Made by a program: the position numbers and the translations under genes | From: Deltaproteobacteria bacterium | Lineage (GTDB): Bacteria; Myxococcota_A; UBA9160; UBA4427 | Length of the DNA: 64,000 bases | Assembly (NCBI GenBank): GCA_029261855.1 | Contig: JAJDAN010000003.1 | Coordinates: forward strand, 124,001 to 188,000 | Direction: 5' to 3' | Notes under the pieces: model-generated | What the model was told of the DNA's origin: nothing | Database searches by the model: none | What the model saw: only the letters and a program-made list of their open reading frames with translations | Shown here: positions 51,196 through 59,601 of the stretch, one piece after another | How positions within the stretch are numbered: position 1 is the first letter of the stretch | Layout: each line of letters begins with the position of its first letter

Positions 51196-51912
51196 CTACT
51201 TCTTGCGCAGCTTGAGCGCAAAGCGGTCGGTGTTGCCGCGCAGTCCCGGCGCAAACACGTTCTGGCTGTGATCGTCGGCGGGATTGGCGAGCACCTCGCT
51301 CTCGGCCACCAGCGTGAATCCGCTCTTGGCAATCACATCGAGGGCCTGCTGCTTCTGCATCCGGTGCAGCTTCGCGTTGTCCTGGTCCGGCACGCCGTCG
51401 TGATCAATGATCCCGAAGATCGCGCCCGGCTTGAGCTTGCGATGCACCGCGGCCAGGAATGCGAGCGTCGCCTCTTCGCCACCGCTGTTGTAGATGTCGT
51501 GGAAGTTGAGCGCGGTGATCGCGACGTCGACGGTGCCGTCGGGGACGGGAAGATCCGCAAGCTCGCTATCCAGTCGCTTGACGTTGGGTAAGCGGTCGTC
51601 CGCGAGCCGCGCGCTCAGCGCCTTGTCGTTCGCGCCGTCGCGGATCTTCAGGACGAACTCGTTGTTCTGGGCGTAGACCTGCCCCTCGGGCCCGACCGCT
51701 TCCGACAGCACCTCGGTGTACCAACCGCCGGCGGCGATCACGTCGAGCACCGTCATGCCCGGCGCGACGCCCAGGAAAGCCAGGATCTCCGCAGGCTTGC
51801 GGCCGGCGTCGCGGGCCGTGTCGTCGGCACTGCGGCCGGCCAACTGGACGCCGGCGGTCAGCGCGATGGCAGACACGAGCAGAACGGCAGTGGATCGGGC
51901 ATTTCGGGTCAT
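51196..51912 (-). CDS. exported class I SAM-dependent methyltransferase-like protein
   Basis: A 238-residue protein with an N-terminal signal peptide or anchor (residues 1-24, Val/Leu-rich) followed by a class I methyltransferase fold: motif I VLDVIAAGGWYTEVLSEAVG, later DVAITALNFHDIYN and the post-motif PGAIFGIIDHDG. Exported relatives (COG4798-like) are common in Proteobacteria, although SAM is not expected in the periplasm, so the fold may have another use or the anchor may leave the enzyme cytoplasmic. Start ATG 51912 has GGAG upstream. Divergent from the DUF188 gene across 103 bases. Confidence 0.8.
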   Translation of the reverse strand: MTRNARSTAVLLVSAIALTAGVQLAGRSADDTARDAGRKPAEILAFLGVAPGMTVLDVIAAGGWYTEVLSEAVGPEGQVYAQNNEFVLKIRDGANDKALSARLADDRLPNVKRLDSELADLPVPDGTVDVAITALNFHDIYNSGGEEATLAFLAAVHRKLKPGAIFGIIDHDGVPDQDNAKLHRMQKQQALDVIAKSGFTLVAESEVLANPADDHSQNVFAPGLRGNTDRFALKLRKK

Positions 51913-52015
51913 GTTCCGGGGCTCCTGGGTAGGACGGGATCTTCGCGCTTGGATGCCGGCGAACGGGACCCGGTTCGCGCATTCTTCTCGTTTCGAGAGC
52001 GATAGGATGAGAGTT

Positions 52016-52465
52016 ATGACCGAGATCTTCATCGACGCCGACGCCTGCCCGGTGAAAGACGAGATCTACGACGTGGCCGCTCGACTGGGTTTGCCTGTCG
52101 TCGTGGTCGCAAACCAACGCATGCGGGTACCCAGCGGGGCGGAGATGGTCGTCGTAGAAGAAGGTCCCGACGCCGCGGACGACTGGATCGCAGAGGAGAT
52201 TCGTCGCGGCGACATCGTCGTGACTGCGGACATCCCGCTGGCAGCTCGCTGTCTCGAGGTCGGCGCCTTCGCTCTGGGTACCCACGGTCGCGAGTTCACC
52301 GAAGATTCGATCGGCGGCGCGCTCGCCACCCGCGACATCAAGGCATCCATTCGCGAAGCGGGTGGCACCGCGGGCGGACCTCCTCCCCTCTCGGCGCGCG
52401 CGCGCTCGCGCTTCGCCGGCGAGCTCGACCGGCTGGCCCAGCGTGCGCTGCGAGAGAGTGCCTAG
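52016..52465 (+). CDS. YaiI/YqxD family (DUF188) protein
   Basis: A 149-residue PIN-like protein with the DUF188 hallmarks IDADACPVKDEIYDVA at the N-terminus, GPDAADDWIAEEIRRGDIVVTADIPLAA in the middle and TRDIKASIREAGG near the end. These Asp residues could form a metal-dependent nuclease site as in PIN domains, but activity is unproven. Start ATG 52016 has AGGATGAG upstream. Convergent with the PPOX gene (12 bases). Confidence 0.92.
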   Translation: MTEIFIDADACPVKDEIYDVAARLGLPVVVVANQRMRVPSGAEMVVVEEGPDAADDWIAEEIRRGDIVVTADIPLAARCLEVGAFALGTHGREFTEDSIGGALATRDIKASIREAGGTAGGPPPLSARARSRFAGELDRLAQRALRESA

Positions 52466-52477
52466 CGCGACCGCTGT

Positions 52478-53101
52478 CTAGAGGTTGTCCCGGTAGTCCG
52501 CATCAATGGCGTCGTCGAAGGAACGCGCCGCCTTGGCGTCCGCCCCGACCTTCTTGGCGAACATCTCGCCGAACGAGACGCGATGCTTCTCGGGCCAGGC
52601 CGTCGGCTGCCAGAGCTTCGACCGGATCAGGGCCTTGCCACAATGAAAGAAGCACTCGTCCACGTGGACGCGGATGGCGAGGACGGCGGGTCGCCCACGC
52701 GCCTCGAGACGCGCGAGCAGCTCGGGGTCCTTCGTCAGCTCAGCACGGCCATTCACGCGCAGCGTCTCGGTCGTCCCGGGGATCATGAAGATCAGGCCGA
52801 CTCGCGGGTTCGCGAGGATGTTGAGGTGCCCGTAGACGAGCTTGTTGCCCGGCCGGTCGGGAATCACCAGGGTCTGTTCGTCTTCGACGAGCACGAAGCC
52901 CGGACCGTCGCCCTTGGGCGACGCATCGAGGTTTCCCTCGAGATCGGAAGTCGCCAGCACCAGGAACGGCACCTTCGAGAGAAAGTCGACGGCGAACTCG
53001 TCGAGCCGCTTCTCGTTCTTCATCTCGATCCCGGGAAGCTGGTCGCCCACCACCGCGCGGAGCGCTTCGACGTCTCGGATGGCGTGGTCCTCAGTGCTCA
53101 T
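52478..53101 (-). CDS. pyridoxamine 5'-phosphate oxidase-like flavin/F420 protein
   Basis: A 207-residue split-barrel PPOX-type protein. VPFLVLATSDLEGNLDASPKGDGPGFV, LVIPDRPGNKLVYGHLNILANPRVGLIFMIPG and LRVNGRAELTKDPEL follow the family order and match the FMN-dependent group close to MSMEG_1061. It probably oxidises or reduces a small molecule with bound flavin or F420. The ATG at 53101 is the last of three ATGs produced by a 19-bp tandem duplication, each preceded by its own GGAG. It is downstream of the arylsulfotransferase in a likely operon. Confidence 0.88.
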   Translation of the reverse strand: MSTEDHAIRDVEALRAVVGDQLPGIEMKNEKRLDEFAVDFLSKVPFLVLATSDLEGNLDASPKGDGPGFVLVEDEQTLVIPDRPGNKLVYGHLNILANPRVGLIFMIPGTTETLRVNGRAELTKDPELLARLEARGRPAVLAIRVHVDECFFHCGKALIRSKLWQPTAWPEKHRVSFGEMFAKKVGADAKAARSFDDAIDADYRDNL

Positions 53102-53139
53102 GGCTGTTTTCTCCGCTCATGGCTGTTTTCTCCGCTCAT
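53098..53139 (-). CDS. possible 13-residue leader ORF made by a start-site duplication
   Basis: From the first of three ATGs (53139, with AGGAGC upstream) a 13-residue reading frame MSGENSHERRKQP ends in a TGA that overlaps the PPOX ATG (ATGA). Translation of this mini-ORF could couple to the PPOX gene. It may equally be an accidental by-product of the 19-bp repeat. Nothing suggests a functional peptide. Confidence 0.3.
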   Translation of the reverse strand: MSGENSHERRKQP

Positions 53140-53144
53140 GGCTG
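53099..53144 (-). repeat. 19-bp tandem repeat that copies a ribosome binding site and ATG
   Basis: CATGGCTGTTTTCTCCGCT occurs at 53099 and 53118, then CATGGCTG at 53137. On the minus strand each unit holds GGAGA and an ATG eight bases later. The ASST stop overlaps the middle ATG. Because 19 is not a multiple of 3, the three ATGs lie in three different frames. Confidence 0.95.
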
Positions 53145-54520
53145 CTCCTGTCCGCTGGGTTCTCGGGTTCCGGAACGTAGCCGCCGTCTGCCTCGGGGAG
53201 CCAGTCGAGTGGGATCTCTGGTGACAGACGCGCCATCCGCGACATCGAGGCGATGAACTCGTCGCTCTCACCGGCGGTGGCGGGGGTATGGAATTCCCAC
53301 ACGATCTCGCCCGCCGGAGTGACCTCGAGCGCACGGCCGGAGTTCGAATCGGTGATCAGGGTGGTGCCACCGGGAAGGCGCTGCACGGCTCCCAGCCATT
53401 CGGAATAGAACACGGCCTGCTCGTCGCCGCGGTAGGTCCAGCGGGGCTCGAAGCGGATGGGGTCGAGCTCGAGGATGCGCGACTCACCCGGCAGTCCGTT
53501 GTTGTCGAAGAGCAGCAGGTTGCCGCTGGCCAGTAGCTGCGCGTCGTGTTGGGTGCGGAAGTCGCCCTTGCGCGCCCACACCGCCCGCCCCTGCCGTGGA
53601 TCGACGACGAAGACGGCGCTGGCGTTGCGACTCGAGATCAGGACGTTGCCTGCGGCGAAGGCCGGATCGATGGACGCCAGGCTTCCGTCGAGAACCTGCA
53701 GGCTGTTGCAGTGCAACACGTCGGCCGGATTCCCCGTGCGGTCTTCGAGAACGTCGCGAAACGGTGAATCCCACAGGGCCACCACCAGCGACTGTTGCGA
53801 GAGGATCCGGCCGTCCGCGTCCATGTGCGTGAGGAAGTCTTCGAGCACTGGCTCCTCGGCGTCGAACCAGGGCAAATCATTCGCCTCGTGGGTCAGCACC
53901 AGCAGGCTGCCGTCGTCCAGAACGCGGAGCTGATGATGCGCGCGCACGGGGTTTGCCCACAGCAGCCGCGAATCGCGGTCGAGCTTGATGAGACCCTGCC
54001 CACCGAAGATCGCCAGCAGCTCGCCGCCGGGGAGCAGCTCGACGTGCCGCCACCACTGGGTGCCGGGCAACGAGAGATCCCGATCGGTCTCGGGGAAGGA
54101 CTCCGCGAAGGACTTCGACCAGCGATGCAGGACCCGGCCCTCGGTATCGATCAACACCGCCTCGGGCGCGTGACCATCGCTGTAGAGGTTGGTGCCGCGA
54201 CTGGCGCGGACCCGGTCATGGACCCCCACACCCGAGCGCCCTGCGCCGGGCTGGGACCCGCCCACGTATCCGATGGCCTCCAGTCGCGCGAAGGCCTCCC
54301 GCTCTTCCCCCGAAGTCGCCAGCTCGGTCGATACGGCGCGCCTGCGCCAACGACCGGGCCCGAGTTGCTCCCGCTCGTCGCGCGAGGGGCGGTCGCCCAC
54401 CTGGGGCGAACCGTCACCGCCGCAGCCGCCTCCGAGCACCGTCCCGAGCAGCAGCGCGAGCCCCGTCCCTAGCACGAGCGCGAGCAACCCCGGCCGCGCC
54501 ATCCACCGGGACGAGCGCAT
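53117..54520 (-). CDS. arylsulfotransferase (ASST)-family lipoprotein
   Basis: A 467-residue exported six-bladed-propeller protein of the arylsulfate sulfotransferase family. The signal peptide is hydrophobic and Gly-rich, ending near GGGCGG (lipobox-like). Propeller segments include WWRHVELLPGGELLAIFGG, DVLHCNSLQVLDGS, FRTQHDAQLLASGNLLLFDNNG and WLGAVQRLPGGTTLITDSNSGRALEV, with the family's conserved His residues. True ASST transfers sulfate between phenols without PAPS in the periplasm; many homologues are uncharacterised. It starts on the last base of the upstream stop (TGATG), so it is translationally coupled to the FGE-like/ThuA gene. Confidence 0.85.
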   Translation of the reverse strand: MRSSRWMARPGLLALVLGTGLALLLGTVLGGGCGGDGSPQVGDRPSRDEREQLGPGRWRRRAVSTELATSGEEREAFARLEAIGYVGGSQPGAGRSGVGVHDRVRASRGTNLYSDGHAPEAVLIDTEGRVLHRWSKSFAESFPETDRDLSLPGTQWWRHVELLPGGELLAIFGGQGLIKLDRDSRLLWANPVRAHHQLRVLDDGSLLVLTHEANDLPWFDAEEPVLEDFLTHMDADGRILSQQSLVVALWDSPFRDVLEDRTGNPADVLHCNSLQVLDGSLASIDPAFAAGNVLISSRNASAVFVVDPRQGRAVWARKGDFRTQHDAQLLASGNLLLFDNNGLPGESRILELDPIRFEPRWTYRGDEQAVFYSEWLGAVQRLPGGTTLITDSNSGRALEVTPAGEIVWEFHTPATAGESDEFIASMSRMARLSPEIPLDWLPEADGGYVPEPENPADRSSHERRKQP

Positions 54521-56214
54521 CAAGGCTGTCGTTCCTGATGCAACTCCCGCCGGCGCGCCTGGTCGCGATCCGGCAGGTCCGTCGGTAGCGATTGCGTCAC
54601 CGCGCCCGTCGCCGCCCACTCGGCACTCCGCTGGAACATCACCTGGAAGCCGACGCCCTCGTACGCCGGGAAACCGTGACCGAGAGTGAGCTGAACCACA
54701 CGTCCATTCCCGTAGCCGACGACGAACAGCACCGGCTCGTGGCGCCCACTGCCCTTCTCGTCCGGGTCGGACCACCCGGTGGCGAGCACGGTCACCCGCT
54801 CGGCAGGCCCGCGCAGGCGGTCGTAGATCTCGTCGGGCGTATGTCGCCAGACGGCGGGCATGCCTGCGGTGATCGGATGCGGCTCCCGCAGCACGACCGG
54901 AAACGAATGCTCGGTGCTGTGGTGCCCGGCTCGGCCCTCGCTCGGGTCCCGCACCCGTTCGCCCGCGTCGTCGTAGTAGAGATAGACGCCCTCCGTGCGA
55001 CTGCGCCCGTCCCAGCCCGCTAGTCCGGCCATCTGGTTGAAGGCGGCCCAGGTGCCGAAGCGCGTGGTGGCTCCGTGCACCAGCACGAGCCCCCCTCCGG
55101 CCTGCATGTAGGCGACGAAGGCCCTCCGCGTCGGCTCGGGCCAATCCGCGCCCTTGTAGTTCGAGACCACCACGTCGTAGTGCGAGAAGTCCGGCGCGAA
55201 GGCGGGGTCCGTCCCGACCGGTACCGTCGTCACGACGTCCACCTCGAAGCGACCCGTCTCGAGCAGGAAGCGACGCATGAGCTCGGTGCGCGCCGCCCAA
55301 TCGGGCTTCGGGGGCTGCCCGCCGACGACCAGCGCCCGCAGTCGCGGCGACACGACGTCGGGGTCGCCGGGCTCACCCGAGCGTGCGCAGCGAAAACCGA
55401 AGTCGACGTTGCGACTACCGGGCGCGACGAAGTGGCGGTTCGAGGTACGGCTGTAGGCCGGGTTGCGGCGCCAGGACCCGCCGCGGGCCATTTGTCGCAC
55501 CTCGGGTTCACCGGATGCCGCTCGCGCGCTGTGGGTCGTCCATTCGTAGACGTTGCCGGCCATGTCCAGTGCGCCGTACGGCGAGGCGCCTTCGGGAAAG
55601 GCGGCGACCGGGGAAGTCGTCGCGTAGCCGTCGTCGTAGGCTTCGAGGATGAAGGGCCATTCGTAGACGCGTCCAGCCGTGCGGTCGGGCACGTTCGCGA
55701 GCCGACGACCGCCGGTGTTCGCGGCTGCGCCCGCCTGGGAATACGACGTGTCTCCCCACGGATACACGGCCCCCTCTACACCGCGCGCGGCCTTCTCCCA
55801 TTCCCATTCGCCGGGCAGGCGCTTGCCCGCCCACGCGCAGAAGACGCGTGCCTGATCGAAATCGACGCAGTTGATCGGGTGGAAGTCCCGGCCGGGCTTG
55901 CCCCAGTTGCAGGCGTCGCCCCACCCGGGCCGCCGCTTCCCCCGCCAGAGCGGAACGGTCAGACCCTCGGCGCTGCAGGCCCCCGCGGCCACACAGGTCG
56001 CATAGTCGGACACGCTGACTTCCGTGCGATCGATCGAGAACGCCGCGAGTGTCCGGTCGGGGACGCCGGCCTCGTTCGGCTCGCAGCTGGTGTCCACTTC
56101 CGCGTTGCATCCCGAACGGAACGAGCCGGCGGGCACGGAGACCATGCCCGCTCCGAGCGAGGGCAGCAGCAAGGCCGTCAGGCCGGCCAGTCGCAACAGC
56201 TGGGTCGCTTGCAT
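54520..56214 (-). CDS. FGE-sulfatase-like / ThuA-like fusion protein, secreted
   Basis: A 564-residue exported protein with two domains. Signal peptide about 1-22. Domain 1 (about 23-280) is a formylglycine-generating-enzyme-like fold: LPGEWEWEKAARG, YPWGD, GALDMAGNVYEWT, ARGGSW (243-248), GFRCA. The two active-site cysteines of true FGE are absent in the segment after RGGSW, so sulfatase activation is unlikely. Domain 2 (about 290-535) is ThuA-like, a class I glutamine amidotransferase-type fold (LRALVVGGQ, FSHYDVVVSNY, GGGLVLVHGATT, HSTEHSFPVV). Coupled to the ASST gene. A sugar- or sulfate-ester-related role is a guess. Confidence 0.85.
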   Translation of the reverse strand: MQATQLLRLAGLTALLLPSLGAGMVSVPAGSFRSGCNAEVDTSCEPNEAGVPDRTLAAFSIDRTEVSVSDYATCVAAGACSAEGLTVPLWRGKRRPGWGDACNWGKPGRDFHPINCVDFDQARVFCAWAGKRLPGEWEWEKAARGVEGAVYPWGDTSYSQAGAAANTGGRRLANVPDRTAGRVYEWPFILEAYDDGYATTSPVAAFPEGASPYGALDMAGNVYEWTTHSARAASGEPEVRQMARGGSWRRNPAYSRTSNRHFVAPGSRNVDFGFRCARSGEPGDPDVVSPRLRALVVGGQPPKPDWAARTELMRRFLLETGRFEVDVVTTVPVGTDPAFAPDFSHYDVVVSNYKGADWPEPTRRAFVAYMQAGGGLVLVHGATTRFGTWAAFNQMAGLAGWDGRSRTEGVYLYYDDAGERVRDPSEGRAGHHSTEHSFPVVLREPHPITAGMPAVWRHTPDEIYDRLRGPAERVTVLATGWSDPDEKGSGRHEPVLFVVGYGNGRVVQLTLGHGFPAYEGVGFQVMFQRSAEWAATGAVTQSLPTDLPDRDQARRRELHQERQP

Positions 56215-56300
56215 TGCGCGCCAGGGTAGTGGACCCGTCCCGCATCGGGCCGGCCAGGGTGATACCCTCTGGCGCTTCCGAGCGAAGGAGATCTCCCCCC

Positions 56301-57554
56301 TTGTCCGCCCCCGTGCCCGCCCCCTTGCCCGCCGTCGAAGTCGTGCGCCCCGAGGAAGTGGGCCTCAGCGCCGATCGGCTCCGCCGCATCGACGAGCACC
56401 TCGAGCGTCGCTACCTGGCTTCCGGGAAGATCGCCGGCGCGCTCACCCTGGTCTCCCGCAAGGACCGGGTCGCGTATCTCTCGCCCGTGGGTCGCATGGA
56501 CATCGAACGCGACAAGCCCATGCGCGAGGACACGATCTTCCGCATCTACTCGATGACGAAGCCGATCACGTCCGTGGCGCTCATGATGTTGTACGAAGAG
56601 GGTCACTTCCAGCTGGACGACCCGGTCCACAAGAGCATCCCGGAATGGCGCGACCTGCGCGTCTATCGCCAGGGCAATCATCCCGCCTGGCTGACCGATC
56701 CGTGCGAGCGCCCCATGTCCATCCGCGACCTCTTCACCCACATGTCCGGGTTGACCTACGGGTTCATGCATCGCACGAACGTCGACCGGGCCTACCGCCG
56801 GCTCGGCGTCGGGCGCGAGGGCTCGAAGGACCTGCGCGCGATGATCGAGACCCTGGCGGAGCTTCCCCTCGAATTTTCGCCGGGGACGCGCTGGAACTAC
56901 TCGGTGTCCACCGACGTGTTGGGCCACCTCGTCGAGGTCTTCTCGGGCATGCCCTACGACGAGTACCTCCGCACCCGGATCTTCGAGCCCCTCGGCATGG
57001 TCGATACGGGCTTCACGGTCCCTCCCGACAAGATCGACCGCTTCGCCGCCAACTACTCGCGCCGCCGGGACAAGTCCCTGCGCCTCGAAGACGACCCCGA
57101 GACCAGTCCCTACACGCGACCGACCACCTTCTTCTCCGGCGGTGGCGGCCTCGTGTCGACGGCGGCCGACTACCTGCGATTCTGTCGCATGTTGCTCGGC
57201 GGCGGCGAGCTCGACGGCGCCCGCATCCTCGGCCGCAAGACCATCGAGCTGATGACCCTCAACCACCTGCCCGGCGGCGGGGACCTGACCGAGATCGCCT
57301 TCGGCAACTTTGCCGAGACGACCTACGAGGGCGTCGGCTTCGGCCTCGGCTTCTCCGTCCAGGTCGACCTCGCCAAGGCCCAGACCGTCGGCTCTCCGGG
57401 CGAGTACGCCTGGGGCGGCGCCGCCAGCACGGCCTTCTGGATCGACCCGCGCGAAGAGCTGATCGTCGTCTTCCTGACCCAGTTCATGCCGTCAGGGACG
57501 TTCAACTTCCGTGGGCAGCTGAAATCGATCATCTATCCCGCGATCACCGATTGA
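56301..57554 (+). CDS. serine hydrolase, beta-lactamase family
   Basis: A 417-residue class C-like serine hydrolase without signal peptide. The nucleophile motif is SMTK (Ser84-Lys87); the second is YSV (Tyr200); the third box is replaced by WGGAAST. Such proteins act as esterases or transesterases, as in LovD. The TTG start at 56301 is selected from AAGGAGA about nine bases upstream and the absence of a protein-like extension before it. Divergent from the FGE-like/ThuA gene; the MDR gene follows 43 bases later on the same strand. Confidence 0.88.
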   Translation: MSAPVPAPLPAVEVVRPEEVGLSADRLRRIDEHLERRYLASGKIAGALTLVSRKDRVAYLSPVGRMDIERDKPMREDTIFRIYSMTKPITSVALMMLYEEGHFQLDDPVHKSIPEWRDLRVYRQGNHPAWLTDPCERPMSIRDLFTHMSGLTYGFMHRTNVDRAYRRLGVGREGSKDLRAMIETLAELPLEFSPGTRWNYSVSTDVLGHLVEVFSGMPYDEYLRTRIFEPLGMVDTGFTVPPDKIDRFAANYSRRRDKSLRLEDDPETSPYTRPTTFFSGGGGLVSTAADYLRFCRMLLGGGELDGARILGRKTIELMTLNHLPGGGDLTEIAFGNFAETTYEGVGFGLGFSVQVDLAKAQTVGSPGEYAWGGAASTAFWIDPREELIVVFLTQFMPSGTFNFRGQLKSIIYPAITD

Positions 57555-57597
57555 GCCCGTCCTGACGCAAGAGACGGGCACCGAGAAAGGAAGCTCC

Positions 57598-58737
57598 ATG
57601 TCTCCCGAGATCCCCGCTACCGCGCTGCAGCTCCAATCCAACATCCGCAAGGACGGCACCCTCGTCTTGTCGATCGAGACCGTCGAGGTGCCCCGACCGG
57701 GTGATGGCGAAGTACTCGTGCGCATCGAGGCGTCGCCCATCAACCCGTCGGACATGGGCCTGCTCTTCGGCCCCGCAGACATGACGACGGCACGTGCCGC
57801 CGGAAGCGCCGACCGACCCGCCGTCGAGGCCGACGTGCCCGAGAAGCTGTTGGCGTCCGCTGCGGCGCGCCTCGATCAGCCCATGCCTGCCGGAAACGAG
57901 GGGGCGGGCATCGTGGTCGCGGCAGGATCGTCGGACGAAGCCCAGGCCCTACTCGGGAGGACGGTCGCCTGCATCGGCGGCGCCATGTACGCCCAGTACC
58001 GTTGCATGCCCACGGCCTTCTGTCTGCCACTGCCCGAGGGCACGACGCCCACCCAGGGCGCTTCGTGCTTCGTGAACCCGCTGACGGCTCTGGGCATGGT
58101 CGAAACCATGAAGCTCGAGGGCCACACGGCGCTGGTCCACACCGCCGCCGCCTCGAACCTGGGGCAGATGCTCAACAAGCTGTGCCAGGCCGACGGCGTC
58201 CCCCTGGTGAACATCGTTCGCCGGCAGGAACACGTGGACCTGCTCAAGGGCATCGGCGCCAAGTTCGTGTGCAACTCCAGCGAAGACCGCTTCCGCGAAG
58301 ATCTCGTCGACGCCCTGGTGCAGACCGGCGCCACCCTCGCCTTCGACGCAACCGGTGGCGGCAAACTGGCGAGCGACATCCTCGCCTGCATGGAGATCGC
58401 ACTCAGCAAGTCCGCGACGGAATTCAGCCGCTACGGCTCAGACACCCACAAGCAGGTCTACATCTACGGCGGCCTCGAGCGCTCGCCCACGACCCTGACC
58501 CGCACCTACGGCATGGCCTGGAGCGTCGGCGGCTGGCTGCTCACTCCGTTCCTGCGCCGGGTCGGTGCCGAAGCCGGACAGAAGCTGCGGGAGCGTGTCG
58601 CGAGCGAGATCACCACCACCTTCACGAGTCACTACAGCGACGAGATCAGCCTGGCGGAGGCCGTCTCGCTCGAGACGATCGCGCGCTACGGACGTCAGGC
58701 GACGGGAGAGAAGTTCCTCATCACGCCTCACAAGTAG
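57598..58737 (+). CDS. zinc-free MDR (quinone oxidoreductase-like) dehydrogenase
   Basis: A 379-residue medium-chain reductase. The GroES domain includes VLVRIEASPINPSDMGLL; NEGAGIVVAAG and the Rossmann segment ALVHTAAASNLGQMLNKLC lead to VNIVRRQE. An insertion (residues about 60-100, ADMTTARAAG...) and the extended C-terminus, with SVGGWLLTPFLRR, are as in the larger quinone-reductase/trans-2-enoyl reductase subgroup. NADPH is likely. The substrate is unknown. Its last 17 bases overlap the convergent hydrolase. Confidence 0.88.
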   Translation: MSPEIPATALQLQSNIRKDGTLVLSIETVEVPRPGDGEVLVRIEASPINPSDMGLLFGPADMTTARAAGSADRPAVEADVPEKLLASAAARLDQPMPAGNEGAGIVVAAGSSDEAQALLGRTVACIGGAMYAQYRCMPTAFCLPLPEGTTPTQGASCFVNPLTALGMVETMKLEGHTALVHTAAASNLGQMLNKLCQADGVPLVNIVRRQEHVDLLKGIGAKFVCNSSEDRFREDLVDALVQTGATLAFDATGGGKLASDILACMEIALSKSATEFSRYGSDTHKQVYIYGGLERSPTTLTRTYGMAWSVGGWLLTPFLRRVGAEAGQKLRERVASEITTTFTSHYSDEISLAEAVSLETIARYGRQATGEKFLITPHK

Positions 58738-59473
58738 CGAGGAACTCGCGCACGCGTGCCACCGTCCGGGGTACGACCGCCTCTTCTTTCCAGTGCTCGA
58801 CCAGCTCGGCGTTGGGCGCCAGCGCGGCCACCTCACGAGACGTCACCTGGGGGTGATAGAGGTCGTCGCCCATCAGCACGAGCATGGGCGTCTGGCAACC
58901 GCGCACGAAGTCGCGGTCGACGCTGAACACGAAATCGCCGTCGTACATGCGGCTTCGGAAGGAACGCCAGGTCTCGTCGCCAGCCTCGGGATGATCCGGG
59001 GCAATCTCCTGGGCCCAGCTGTCGAACATCTCGTAGAAGGCGTGCCGATTCTCGTGGGCGCCGATCGTCTGTTGCAACACCGCGGAAGCCACGCGGTCCG
59101 GCGCGGCCTGCATCACGCCGAAACAGTAGGGACCGCCGATGCAACCCCCGATCAGGTGGCAGCGGTCGATCCCCAGATGATCGAGCAGCGCGACGTGATC
59201 GTCGGCATAGGTGTGCCAGCCGTCATCCTCGCAGACCGGCGCGCGCGACTTTCCCGCGTTGCGCTGGTCCATGGCGATCACCCGGTGGCGATCGGACAGG
59301 GCGTCCACCGGGTTCCAGGGCGAGTTCTTCCAGAAGCCCGCCGCCGAACGCATTCCGCCGGGCGCGAAGAGCAGGACCGGGAGGCCGCTTTCTCCGTTCT
59401 GTGTCCCGCCCTGCTCCGTCCCGCCCCGCTCGAAATAGTGGATCCGGACCTCACCGCGCTCGAAATCAGGCAT
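58721..59473 (-). CDS. alpha/beta hydrolase with cysteine at the nucleophile position
   Basis: A 250-residue alpha/beta-hydrolase fold: LLFAPGGM oxyanion strand, DQRNAGKS, elbow GGCIGG with Cys111 where most relatives have Ser, LMGDDLYHP and EHWKEE near the end. Cys nucleophiles occur in dienelactone hydrolase and a few esterases. A GGTEQGGTQ loop near residue 18-25 comes from a 15-bp DNA duplication. Start ATG 59473. It converges with and overlaps the MDR gene by 17 bases. Confidence 0.83.
   Translation of the reverse strand: MPDFERGEVRIHYFERGGTEQGGTQNGESGLPVLLFAPGGMRSAAGFWKNSPWNPVDALSDRHRVIAMDQRNAGKSRAPVCEDDGWHTYADDHVALLDHLGIDRCHLIGGCIGGPYCFGVMQAAPDRVASAVLQQTIGAHENRHAFYEMFDSWAQEIAPDHPEAGDETWRSFRSRMYDGDFVFSVDRDFVRGCQTPMLVLMGDDLYHPQVTSREVAALAPNAELVEHWKEEAVVPRTVARVREFLATCEA
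59401..59430 (-). repeat. 15-bp tandem repeat, two copies, in-frame
   Basis: TGTCCCGCCCTGCTC (59401) and CGTCCCGCCCCGCTC (59416) are adjacent near the N-terminus of the alpha/beta hydrolase and encode its Gly-Gly-Thr-Glu/Gln duplication. Two mismatches. Confidence 0.65.
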
Positions 59474-59513
59474 TCGCCGATGGTGACACGGCAGCAGGCA
59501 GATCGGCCAGACA

Positions 59514-59543
59514 TTGACAGCGGCAGGCGCTGCCGAGCGTATC
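59514..59543 (+). promoter_or_regulatory. candidate promoter with palindrome in the spacer
   Basis: A perfect -35 TTGACA (59514-59519) is followed by CGGCAG-GCG-CTGCCG (59521-59535), a 6-base inverted repeat lying in the spacer, and then a weak -10 CGTATC (59538-59543; 18-base spacing). It precedes the DUF2092 operon by about 60 bases. An operator in the spacer would allow repression. The -10 is poor. Confidence 0.35.
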
Positions 59544-59601
59544 ACGCGCACGCGAAGCGCGATCGATTCGATAGAGTGTCCCCATCGACCCGCTCTCCTG
59601 C

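Noticed and set aside
54520-56214. Formylglycine-generating enzyme for sulfatases
   Set aside because: The catalytic cysteines after RGGSW are missing, so only the fold is claimed.
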